Shown piece after piece: positions 1-7,359 of a DNA stretch of 64,000 nt (position 1 is its first letter; each line of letters begins with the position of its first letter). The stretch comes from RGIG2945 sp045540355 (GTDB taxonomy: Bacteria; Bacillota; Clostridia; Oscillospirales; Acutalibacteraceae). The position numbers and the translations under genes are program-made. Under the pieces are notes generated by a model, which searched no databases, was not told the DNA's origin, and saw nothing but the letters and a program-made list of their open reading frames with translations. The stretch lies in the NCBI GenBank assembly GCA_045540355.1, contig JAZQHB010000031.1:7395-71394 (forward strand), given 5' to 3'.

Positions 1-494
1 GTCTTGAGCTTTAACTTTTTGAGTGCTTGCAGGGTGTTTGCCATAGACACCTCAAACATAACTTCTGTGAGGTTTGTTTTTTCCATTCTGCGTCGTACAT
101 CGTTGATGTAGTCTGTCATTTCGGTAAGTGATTTGTTATGGAAATCATGGACATTGATTGTCATCATTTTTCCGTCAGGCAAGAGCATGGGCATTGAGAT
201 ATTTATATCCTCAAACTGCACTATTTTACCCTTAACAAGATTGCGTTTGAAGTAGATGTGGCTGTTGAGCATCGGTGCGGCTTTAAGCCCTTCCGTCAAA
301 GCTTTAAGAACAACCGTATTCAATGTGAGTTTAACATCTGTCATACCCTTGAGCTTTTCATATTCTTCTAAAAATCTTGTTACATCGGGCTCATAAACAT
401 AACCGACATGCGGGACTGTTTCCCAACTTTCAGTTGTCATGTTCGCAACAATTTTTCTCTGAATATCAAAATACTCCGTATTTATTACCTTCAT
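1..494 (-). CDS. 2-oxoacid dehydrogenase E2-type acyltransferase domain protein (3' end outside window)
   Basis: The first 164 codons of a minus-strand gene are visible, from an ATG at 492-494 preceded by GAGGTGGGGG. The protein starts directly in the catalytic fold of the chloramphenicol-acetyltransferase/E2 family (MKVINTEYFDIQRK, then PMLNSHIYF and INISMPMLLPDGKMMT). There is no N-terminal lipoyl domain, so it resembles the stand-alone E2-like proteins of anaerobes rather than a pyruvate dehydrogenase core. The catalytic HxxxD motif would lie in the missing C-terminus, so activity cannot be judged. It lies 129 bp downstream of the ureidoglycolate-lyase-like gene on the same strand. Confidence 0.75.
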   Translation of the reverse strand, partial: MKVINTEYFDIQRKIVANMTTESWETVPHVGYVYEPDVTRFLEEYEKLKGMTDVKLTLNTVVLKALTEGLKAAPMLNSHIYFKRNLVKGKIVQFEDINISMPMLLPDGKMMTINVHDFHNKSLTEMTDYINDVRRRMEKTNLTEVMFEVSMANTLQALKKLKLK

Positions 495-623
495 AAATAA
501 ACCCCCACCTCAAATTCAAGATAAGTATATCATAAACCGTCTGAAAACACAATACTTTATCAAGATGTAATTTCCAAATCGGCAGAAAAACTCGCACGGG
601 TCTGCATGATACGGATTTTCAGT

Positions 624-1115
624 TTACTTTTCTATTATAAACTGCTCATCTTCTTTCAAATCTACTACGATGCAGTCATTTATGTATGTGCATACAGGAA
701 GTATAATTGCGGCTACAAGCTCATCTTTGTTTGCAGGCAAGGGAGCTAAATGCCAGATTGCGGTGTTAATTTTAATCATTGTATTTTTCGGAACAATGAA
801 TGCTTCTGTCAAATCAGTTACGGGGGTTCCTGCCGATGCGGGTGCAACATGAACAATCATATCGTCATTCAAAGGCATTATGAGTTCGGGAGTTGTTGTG
901 TGATATTCAACCGAAGTGATTTTCATTTCCTCGGGTTTTTCAACTATGATTGAAGAAAAGCCAAGCTCTGTATTTGAAGAAACTGTCAATCTGTCGGGGA
1001 AAAAGCGATGAATCTCACCCTTTAAAGCGTAACCCTGCGGATTGTCCAGGGCATAAAACTGTCCGTAGGGTGCAAATGCCTCTGCGGTAATTTTCTTTGC
1101 AATAATCTTTTTCAT
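624..1115 (-). CDS. Ureidoglycolate lyase (AllA-like) family protein
   Basis: A 163-residue cupin-type protein matching the length and character of the AllA family, which splits ureidoglycolate to glyoxylate and urea in allantoin catabolism. Recognisable pieces are the N-terminal ITAEAFAPYGQF, the PELIMPLNDDMIVHVAP strand and the NTAIWHLAPLP segment that carries a metal-site histidine in the family. The start is the ATG at 1113-1115, 12 bases after AAAGGACG; a longer frame to 1166 lacks a ribosome site. No other allantoin genes are visible, so the true substrate is open. Confidence 0.7.
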   Translation of the reverse strand: MKKIIAKKITAEAFAPYGQFYALDNPQGYALKGEIHRFFPDRLTVSSNTELGFSSIIVEKPEEMKITSVEYHTTTPELIMPLNDDMIVHVAPASAGTPVTDLTEAFIVPKNTMIKINTAIWHLAPLPANKDELVAAIILPVCTYINDCIVVDLKEDEQFIIEK

Positions 1116-1164
1116 CTTTATCGTCCTTTCGTGTAGTTTAATACAAGCTAAATTAAATTCGCTC

Positions 1165-1199
1165 ATCTATCAGAGAACTGTCCCCTGATAGATTTTTTT
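1165..1199. terminator. Terminator-like hairpin with GGGAC(A/G)GTT core
   Basis: ATCTATCAG and CTGATAGAT form a perfect 9-bp stem around a loop containing AACTGTCCC, followed by seven T. It is one of several hairpins in the window that share the AACCGTCCC core but have different arms (see findings). Confidence 0.6.
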
Positions 1200-1254
1200 A
1201 ATGAATGATAAATTTTCGTGCCGCAAAAGTGCTCCCGAGAAGAAAGTCGGGACG

Positions 1255-1320
1255 ATTTAAAATAGGTGTGGACGAAGTCCACCCTTCGTTTTGCACTTTG
1301 CGTTTTGCATTTTGCACTTA
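1255..1320. repeat. Interspersed word-arm element (copy 1)
   Basis: A short hairpin (GTGGAC GAA GTCCAC) is followed by a run of near-identical words of the type TTTTGCACTTTGCG. The same organisation recurs in many intergenic gaps of this window with other arm sequences. It abuts the stop codon of the lipoprotein gene. Confidence 0.6.
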
Positions 1321-2331
1321 ATATTTATAACTATAAATATTATCCGTAATCTCGTAGGTGATTATCTTTTTGTCCGTGTCAAGCGACCATTCTTCGAGAT
1401 ACTTTGTAAACGAAAAAGTTTCATCTTTGCACTCGGGCAATTCTACTTTTTCGTAGTTGTTGTTGGTTGAGAAGAATTTCCCTGCACCTGTTGCAATTTT
1501 TGCTCTTTCATCGTCCATTCCGAAAAACTCCAGAAGCTCGCCGTTGTTTTTCTTTGCTTCGTGATAGGGCGACGAATAGTAATAATTCTTTCCGATTTTT
1601 ACCTGAGTGAGTGCAATCTGTTTTTCGCCGACTTCACTTGTTGCATGGTTACACTCCACGCCGACAAGACCTAAAAGATATTCATAAGCCATTGAAAACT
1701 CTATATCCGTACCCTCACCTTTCATTATCAGGTCATAGACGGTAAGACTGTTATTATCCGACGGGGTTTTTGAAGCAATATATTCATAAAGCTTCAATGC
1801 CTTTGAGGTTTCGTCTAAAGCCAGAAGCTCCTTTGTTATAATCGAATCAATTTTATTATAAAAAGCTTCAATTGTTTTTGTAAGCTCTGCCCTGCTCTTT
1901 GAATATACAACTGTTATGGTTTCTGTGTTGCGGGAGTAATGCATTTCCTGCACCAATGCATAAAGCGGATAACTCGACCAGAGTGCAGATTTAATTTTGT
2001 TATACGAATCTTCTCCGTCAAGGTCAACGGATATCTCGGTCTTGCCTGTATCCATTGCATTTACTATCACCTTGTATGCTTCGTACTGTTTTTCGGTAAG
2101 TGCTTTCTTGCGGACATCTGTCATTTCAAATTTATGTTGTCCGCCCTGATATTTTTCAGCTTGAGTTGTAGATTCGGTTTCTTTTTCTGTTTCCGAAGGC
2201 TCTGTATCACTCACATCGGTATTTGCCTGTGTCTGTGTTGTTGTGTCGTTCTCAAGCAATGCGTCAAATTTGCAGGAGCACAAAAACACCGTTGATAAAA
2301 CACATAAAATACAAATTATCTTTTTCATCAT
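1318..2331 (-). CDS. Lipoprotein with degenerate transglutaminase-like domain
   Basis: 337 residues. The signal peptide ends in a lipobox (LCSC, Cys20), followed by a Thr/Glu-rich linker (residues 28-62). The C-terminal part (LKLYEYIASKTP, AYEYLLGLVGVEC, TQVKIGKNYYYSSPYHE) follows the pattern of bacterial transglutaminase-like domains. The residues expected for the Cys-His-Asp triad are not visible: the position of the catalytic Cys reads as EFSMAYEYL, and the usual HAWN segment reads ALTQV. I infer a non-catalytic surface lipoprotein. Its ATG overlaps the stop of the GDPD-like gene (ATGA), so the two are probably translationally coupled. Confidence 0.6.
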   Translation of the reverse strand: MMKKIICILCVLSTVFLCSCKFDALLENDTTTQTQANTDVSDTEPSETEKETESTTQAEKYQGGQHKFEMTDVRKKALTEKQYEAYKVIVNAMDTGKTEISVDLDGEDSYNKIKSALWSSYPLYALVQEMHYSRNTETITVVYSKSRAELTKTIEAFYNKIDSIITKELLALDETSKALKLYEYIASKTPSDNNSLTVYDLIMKGEGTDIEFSMAYEYLLGLVGVECNHATSEVGEKQIALTQVKIGKNYYYSSPYHEAKKNNGELLEFFGMDDERAKIATGAGKFFSTNNNYEKVELPECKDETFSFTKYLEEWSLDTDKKIITYEITDNIYSYKY

Positions 2332-3233
2332 TTTAACAATATCCTTTTTGTAATAAATGTTGTTACTCCGTATGAATATGCATCTTCAAAATCTTCAAGT
2401 GTGTTGACATTATAGCAACCGACTTTTGTACCCACTTTACAGAGTTCTTTTATCTGTGACTCTCTGTTTGATTTATTAGTCATGTTGTAAAATGCACCTA
2501 CTGTCGGATTTGCTTTTATTATGCCGATATTTTCGGAATTGATTTTATCCATGCTGTACCAGCACTCAACCGTATCGGAAAGCTTCTGTATTTCAAGAAG
2601 TGTTTTTGTGTCGGTTGATACTATTGCCGACTTTTCATGAATGCCGTATTTTTCAAGAAGAATGATAATATCCTCAAGCTTTTGAGTATCGGTTGATACA
2701 ACACTTATATAAGGCTTCAAATCGTGTGATGCACACAAGGCGATTGTATCTTCAAGTGTAGGGATTTTATATTTTCTCGTGTATTTTGAAATGTAATCAA
2801 AATCCAAGCTGCCCTCTAAAAGCTCATAATAGGTATACTCTGCAACAGTACCCTTCATGTCGGTTTTGTCGTTGAGCTCATCTTCATCAAAGACTACCCA
2901 CATACCGTCTTTTGTAAGCTGAACTTCAAAGAAGACATCATAGTAGTTTTCTTCGTGTGCTCTTTCAAAAGCTTCAATCGTATTTTCAGGTACATCTTTG
3001 GAATATCCGCCGTCGACTATCATTGAGAATTTGTCAGACCTCAATGCAATTTCCACCTGTGATATTCTCGAATACTCGATGCCGTCAACATCATTCTGTG
3101 ATTTTCCGCCGAACACCACCGCCAGAACAATTACAATTACTGCAACGACAACAGCTATCATTATAATCAATGACAGCTTTTTATTTTTATTGATAAGCCC
3201 TGCGAGCGAAAATTTCTTTTCTTTATTTTTCAT
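2328..3233 (-). CDS. Membrane-anchored GDPD-like protein lacking catalytic residues
   Basis: 301 residues with one transmembrane helix at about 19-42, then an extracytoplasmic glycerophosphodiester phosphodiesterase (GDPD) TIM-barrel fold. The family landmarks PENTIEAFERA, VQLTKDG and IPTLEDTIALC are clear. The active-site residues are not: the catalytic HR of the first strand reads D74-G, the Glu and Asp of ELDVQ read Phe101 and Glu103, the His of VVFHDD is Asp116, and the ExK strand reads YISVVS. I infer a pseudoenzyme, perhaps a ligand-binding or scaffold protein. The ATG at 3231-3233 fits GGGAAAGG better than the ATG three codons upstream. It overlaps murD by 11 bp. Confidence 0.7.
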   Translation of the reverse strand: MKNKEKKFSLAGLINKNKKLSLIIMIAVVVAVIVIVLAVVFGGKSQNDVDGIEYSRISQVEIALRSDKFSMIVDGGYSKDVPENTIEAFERAHEENYYDVFFEVQLTKDGMWVVFDEDELNDKTDMKGTVAEYTYYELLEGSLDFDYISKYTRKYKIPTLEDTIALCASHDLKPYISVVSTDTQKLEDIIILLEKYGIHEKSAIVSTDTKTLLEIQKLSDTVECWYSMDKINSENIGIIKANPTVGAFYNMTNKSNRESQIKELCKVGTKVGCYNVNTLEDFEDAYSYGVTTFITKRILLK

Positions 3234-4539
3234 TGGAAACATCCTTTCCCATTTTTACAACCAGTTCTTTGAAGTGTCTGCCCTTGAATTCGAAATTCTT
3301 ATAAACATTATAGCTTGATGCCGCGGGCGATAATATGCAGCTTTTACCGCTTTCGGTCAATTCATAAGCCGCTTTCACCGCCTCTTCCATGTCTGCAGCC
3401 TTTACAAGCTTTGAAGTGCAACCCATTTTCTCAAGCTTGTCAGCAAGTGTGTGCCCGGTATCGGGAAGCCCTATTATGTTATCAAGCTTTAATTTCATAA
3501 GTCCGTCTTCCAAAAGCTTATAGTCAATGCCTCTGTCCATACCGCCGACTATGAGTGTGCCGACATTGCCGAGTGCTTCAACCGCACAGAGTGTTGCATG
3601 AGGAATTGTTGCGATGCAGTCATTGAAAAATTCTATACCCTTGAAAACTCCTACGGATTCCATACGGTGTTCAATGCCCTTGAAGTCTGCAATTCCCTGC
3701 TTTATTGCTTCTTTATCAATACCGAGATACTCTGCAACCGCCGCCGCAAAGAAGATATCCTGCTGATTATGAATACCTCTTAAACACGGATTAAGTGTCG
3801 CAAGCTCTTTCAAAAATTCGTCATCTGTGTACGCTGAAACCGCATTTTTCTCTGCAGGAATTTTTGCTATATCAATATATTCATCAAGACCCTGGTCTTT
3901 ATTGTAGACGATAAATCCGTTTTCAGTCTGATACCTTAAAATGTTAAGCTTCGCATTCACATACCCCGAAAAACCGTTATAATGGCCAAGATGCACGGGG
4001 TATACATTTGTGATAACCGAAACATCAGGAGAGTTTCTTGTATACTCAAGCTGATGCGATGACATTTCAATTGCCGCTATGTCGTAAGCTTCACCCTCAA
4101 AGCTGTCAAAAACAGGTACGCCCATATTACCGATAAGACAAGCCTTCATGCCCGCCGCTTCGAGGATTTTAAAAATCAGCGTAGTTGTTGTAGTCTTACC
4201 CTTTGTTCCCGTTACACCGATTTTCTTAAGCGGTGCATATTTCAAAAACAAATCTGTCTGACAGGTGATTTCAACATCTTCATCAGCCTTGAAGCTTCTC
4301 AAGGATATTCCGGGGCTTTTCATAACCACATCATGCTCATTTATCGCATCAAGATAGTTTTCACCTATAAAAAGCGTTACATTCTTATCATCAATTTCAA
4401 CCGGCATTCTGTCTGCTATTGAAAGAGGTAAATTCTTATCATATTTGCGGAGGAAATTGTAAGTTGATTTACCCTCTCTGCCAAAGCCTAATATGAGAAT
4501 TTTTCTGTTTTTCAGGTAGTCAAAAATTTCTCGTGACAT
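3223..4539 (-). CDS. murD: UDP-N-acetylmuramoylalanine--D-glutamate ligase
   Basis: 438 residues. MurD adds D-glutamate to UDP-MurNAc-L-Ala in cytoplasmic peptidoglycan precursor synthesis. Seen: N-terminal Rossmann segment (ILILGFGREGKST), Mur ligase P-loop (GVTGTKGKTTTTT), EMSSHQLE with the Mg-binding Glu, and AKLNILRYQ with the lysine that is carbamylated in the family. The usual DHLDRH segment reads VHLGHY, keeping the His but not the Asp, so this is a divergent clostridial type. The start is an ATG after AAGGAG. It heads a murD-GDPD-lipoprotein operon; no other mur genes are nearby. Confidence 0.85.
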   Translation of the reverse strand: MSREIFDYLKNRKILILGFGREGKSTYNFLRKYDKNLPLSIADRMPVEIDDKNVTLFIGENYLDAINEHDVVMKSPGISLRSFKADEDVEITCQTDLFLKYAPLKKIGVTGTKGKTTTTTLIFKILEAAGMKACLIGNMGVPVFDSFEGEAYDIAAIEMSSHQLEYTRNSPDVSVITNVYPVHLGHYNGFSGYVNAKLNILRYQTENGFIVYNKDQGLDEYIDIAKIPAEKNAVSAYTDDEFLKELATLNPCLRGIHNQQDIFFAAAVAEYLGIDKEAIKQGIADFKGIEHRMESVGVFKGIEFFNDCIATIPHATLCAVEALGNVGTLIVGGMDRGIDYKLLEDGLMKLKLDNIIGLPDTGHTLADKLEKMGCTSKLVKAADMEEAVKAAYELTESGKSCILSPAASSYNVYKNFEFKGRHFKELVVKMGKDVSNEK

Positions 4540-4725
4540 AACGAAGCTCCTTATGAACGAAATTATACAATTATACATTATAATTCTATCAAAAATATCT
4601 GCCTTTAGCAAGTGCAAATTTGCAGAAAATATACTTTATTCTCTGCAAATTTCTTGCCGTTTCACTCCTGATTGTTTCTGTCTCAAAAAAACACTGCGGC
4701 AAAGATAGAGCATCTGCTTTCAGAT

Positions 4726-4751
4726 ACTTATTGTATGTAGACTTATAGTAT
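4726..4751 (+). promoter_or_regulatory. Candidate C-box operator of the restriction-modification controller
   Basis: Two direct repeats, ACTTATTGTAT (4726-4736) and ACTTATAGTAT (4741-4751), lie 15 bp apart on the same DNA face. They resemble the C-protein operators of other restriction-modification systems (GACTTATAGTC type) and sit about 37-60 bp upstream of the controller ATG, over the likely promoter (CATAAT at 4753-4758). Confidence 0.5.
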
Positions 4752-4787
4752 TCATAATATTAAAATAAAAATAGGAGGTTTATTGCT

Positions 4788-4997
4788 ATGGACATCATTA
4801 AAGTTTTCGGAACCAATTTAAAAAAATATCGCACTGCCATGGGGATATCTCAGGAAGCTTTCGCTGACAAATGCGGTATGCATCGCACATATATCAGTGC
4901 TGTTGAATGTTATCGTCGCAGTATCTCCCTTGAGAATATTCAACGAATAGCCGATGCTCTTGAAATAGAAACTTACAAATTATTTTTGGAGGAATAA
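4788..4997 (+). CDS. Restriction-modification controller protein (XRE family HTH)
   Basis: 69 residues, almost entirely an XRE helix-turn-helix domain (SQEAFADKCGMHRTYISAVE is the recognition motif). Size and position match the C proteins that delay endonuclease expression until DNA is methylated. It has a strong ribosome site (AGGAGG) and ends 4 bp before the endonuclease ATG. Paired direct repeats upstream (4726-4751) suggest autoregulation. Confidence 0.8.
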   Translation: MDIIKVFGTNLKKYRTAMGISQEAFADKCGMHRTYISAVECYRRSISLENIQRIADALEIETYKLFLEE

Positions 4998-5001
4998 TAA
5001 T

Positions 5002-5760
5002 ATGCCGTTCGACAACAGAGGTTACAGACGCCGATTAGGCTTTACCAATCAGGAAACCTTAAAAAAACATTTCAAAGCAACAGACATTGTATCTATAAAC
5101 TGGGACAAAATTGAGCAATGCAATCAACGGTTGAAAGATATATTTCGCGAAATCAATCAAGCCGTTCACCTAAGCGTTCGTTGGGCAGATATGAGTAATA
5201 TTGACTGCGAAATTGATAACGCTTATACCATTATGCGTGAAAACGATATTTTGCCACGAATGAACAACTACGGCAGATATCCCGAAGATTTATATTACAA
5301 TTGGATGCGTGGCTATATTGTATGCAAATATTTTGCTCCCGCACTTGCAGGAATTTTTGGTGTCTCGGAAGAAGAAATAAGAACTGTCGGTCACGATAGC
5401 CTTTCAGAAATCGAAACATTTTCCCAATCACCTGTCGCGGATTTAGAAATTGAAACAGAAAATGCAGTTATACGACTTGAAATACAATCAGGTTATACCG
5501 GTGTTAACGATATAAAAGCACACAAGGTAAGAGAAGCACAACGTGCTTTCCGAGACGAACAAATACTTTCGTATGTTGTTCATTTTGATTTATTTAACGG
5601 CACTATGGCCATTGTCAATATAACTGATATCGATGAAAATAGTATTCACTGGGTAACAAGATCTCAAATGGAAGGTCAACGAGTATTCTCGATTCCCGCT
5701 GAAGCCTTCCGTTGGTTTTTACCTGATGAACCGCCTTACTACACAGATATACTTTTTTAA
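5002..5760 (+). CDS. Probable type II restriction endonuclease
   Basis: 252 residues with no family I recognise at sequence level. The assignment rests on context: it sits between a C-type regulator and an m5C methyltransferase. A possible PD-(D/E)xK core is seen at about 147-170: VADLEIE, then IRLEIQSGYTG, giving D...ExQ. The ExQ variant is known from BglII. The N-terminal half (WMRGYIVCKYFAPALAGIFG) may be structural. The recognition sequence cannot be deduced. It converges on the methyltransferase gene, separated by a shared hairpin. Confidence 0.65.
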   Translation: MPFDNRGYRRRLGFTNQETLKKHFKATDIVSINWDKIEQCNQRLKDIFREINQAVHLSVRWADMSNIDCEIDNAYTIMRENDILPRMNNYGRYPEDLYYNWMRGYIVCKYFAPALAGIFGVSEEEIRTVGHDSLSEIETFSQSPVADLEIETENAVIRLEIQSGYTGVNDIKAHKVREAQRAFRDEQILSYVVHFDLFNGTMAIVNITDIDENSIHWVTRSQMEGQRVFSIPAEAFRWFLPDEPPYYTDILF

Positions 5761-5761
5761 G

Positions 5762-5798
5762 CAAAAAAAGAAGCCGCTTTACTCAGCGACTTCTTTTT
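5762..5798. terminator. Bidirectional terminator between endonuclease and methyltransferase genes
   Basis: AAAAAAGAAG-CCGCT and AGCG-ACTTCTTTTT form a stem with one mismatch around TTTACTC, with A-run and T-run on either side so it can work on both strands. It overlaps the last codons of the methyltransferase gene. Confidence 0.6.
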
Positions 5799-6867
5799 CA
5801 TTTAATGCTTTTAACATTTGTTCAGCAATTGCCATTGAAAGTAATGGCGGTACTGCATTTCCGATTTCTAATCGCTTCATACCGTCAGCACCGTAGAATT
5901 TATAGTCATCGGGAAAACCTTGCAATCTTGCACCCTCACGGATTGACATAGCTCTCGAATCACGAGGGTGTATACACCTTGAGGATGACGGACAAGCAAA
6001 ATTTCTTGTTATTGTAGTAGAAGGTTTTTCCCACCACAACTTTGCATAAGTATTCCCGTATCCGCTTTTTGGTCTGATGTCCTCAGGCAAATCATTTTTT
6101 GATTGACCGTCTCTCAGGGCTTCCATTATTCTGATGAGATGTTCTCCGTTTTTGGGAGCACTGTGTTCTTCGACAATGTCAGCAGAGTTTTTTCTGACAA
6201 ACTTAAGAAACTCATTGGTTGCTTCACTTGCGTAATTACTTTTCTTTTCTCCGCTTTTCAATTCAGGCAAATCACCAAGGGCATCTTTTAAAGTAACGAA
6301 TGGTTTCAATCCCTCTCCGTGTGTGGGTTGCGGATATACAAAATTGTTATCACCTTTAAAGCCCACAAGAATTACTCTTTCTCTGTGCTGAGGTACACCA
6401 TAGTTTACAGCATCTAACACCTGATACTGTAAACTATACCCCAAATCCTCAAACTCCGATTGAATTTGCTTAAAAAGATTTCCCTTATCCATACTCAAAA
6501 TACCTACAACATTCTCAAACACAAAAGCCTTTGGTTGTAATATTTTAAGCACTCTTTTGTATTGCTTAAACAAATTAGCCCGGTCGTCCATTTGTCTTTT
6601 GCCGAGAGTTGAATAAGACTGACAAGGCGGTCCGCCGACAACAATATCGACCTTTTCACCGTCCAAGATCTCTTCTAAAATCTCTTCATTTAAACAATTT
6701 ATATCACAATTAAGCATTTTCACATCAGGATGATTTAATTTATATGCAATAGAAATATCTTTCTCAATTTCATTTGCTGCAATTATATTAAATTGTGAAA
6801 GTTTAGAAAAACCATAACTCAATCCGCCAACACCGGCAAACAAATCAATTATGTTATATTGTTTCAT
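5779..6867 (-). CDS. DNA (cytosine-5-)-methyltransferase, type II modification enzyme
   Basis: 362 residues. It transfers a methyl group from SAM to C5 of a cytosine, protecting host DNA from the cognate nuclease. Motifs in order: I (DLFAGVGGLSYGF, 9-21), IV with catalytic Cys (GGPPCQSYS), VI (ENVVG), VIII (QHRERVILVG), then the target-recognition region, IX-like (RLQGFPDDYKF) and X (IGNAVPPLLSMAIAEQ). The enzyme appears intact. Its ATG overlaps the end of an out-of-frame continuation of the small ORF upstream. Target sequence unknown. Confidence 0.93.
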   Translation of the reverse strand: MKQYNIIDLFAGVGGLSYGFSKLSQFNIIAANEIEKDISIAYKLNHPDVKMLNCDINCLNEEILEEILDGEKVDIVVGGPPCQSYSTLGKRQMDDRANLFKQYKRVLKILQPKAFVFENVVGILSMDKGNLFKQIQSEFEDLGYSLQYQVLDAVNYGVPQHRERVILVGFKGDNNFVYPQPTHGEGLKPFVTLKDALGDLPELKSGEKKSNYASEATNEFLKFVRKNSADIVEEHSAPKNGEHLIRIMEALRDGQSKNDLPEDIRPKSGYGNTYAKLWWEKPSTTITRNFACPSSSRCIHPRDSRAMSIREGARLQGFPDDYKFYGADGMKRLEIGNAVPPLLSMAIAEQMLKALNEKEVAE

Positions 6868-6942
6868 CTTTTTCTCCCTGCAATAATACCTGCACTATTC
6901 TCTCAACAACAGGAACACATACCGAAATTCCTCTTTGTATAC

Positions 6943-7191
6943 TTATCTTTTTTCTTTTCTGTTTGAAAATTCCGAATATAGTGTTACTGTCCGCTTAAGT
7001 TGTGACTTAATAAACATAGAACATTCATTATATTTTTCTGATTCAACCAACCGATTGAAAGTTGTTGAATCTATATCGTCAATATCCAGCATACGGCATA
7101 TTCTGCCGCATCTTGACAAAACATCTTTTGCCGAACGAGTGCTCATCTTTTTTTCTTCAATGAGCCACTCTACTAATTTGTCAGAAATCAT
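6943..7191 (-). CDS. Small helical protein of the RM locus, possibly frameshifted
   Basis: 82 residues from an ATG with a strong site (GGGAGGTTATTT before it). The sequence is helical (LVEWLIEEKKMSTRSAKDVL) and I do not recognise it. The frame closes just after a run of six A at 6949-6954. In the -1 frame reading stays open for over 30 further codons (ending LLQGEKDETI) and stops over the methyltransferase start. This suggests a ~115-residue ancestral protein split by an indel, or ribosomal frameshifting. Promoter at 7219-7248. Confidence 0.6.
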   Translation of the reverse strand: MISDKLVEWLIEEKKMSTRSAKDVLSRCGRICRMLDIDDIDSTTFNRLVESEKYNECSMFIKSQLKRTVTLYSEFSNRKEKR

Positions 7192-7218
7192 AAATAACCT
7201 CCCAAACAAAGCAAGATT

Positions 7219-7248
7219 ATTGTATCACAAAAATTACGTCAACGTCAA
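7219..7248 (-). promoter_or_regulatory. Promoter of the small ORF-methyltransferase unit
   Basis: On the minus strand, -35 TTGACG, an 18-bp spacer and -10 TACAAT. The -35 hexamer is directly repeated (TTGACGTTGACG). Confidence 0.6.
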
Positions 7249-7359
7249 GTTTTTAAGATGTGAATTTTTCTTTATTTAAAGCAAAAATATTCCTTGCAAT
7301 TTGCTTTTTTTTGGCTATAATATTATATAGGTAAATTTGCATTACAGGAGGACATAGAT

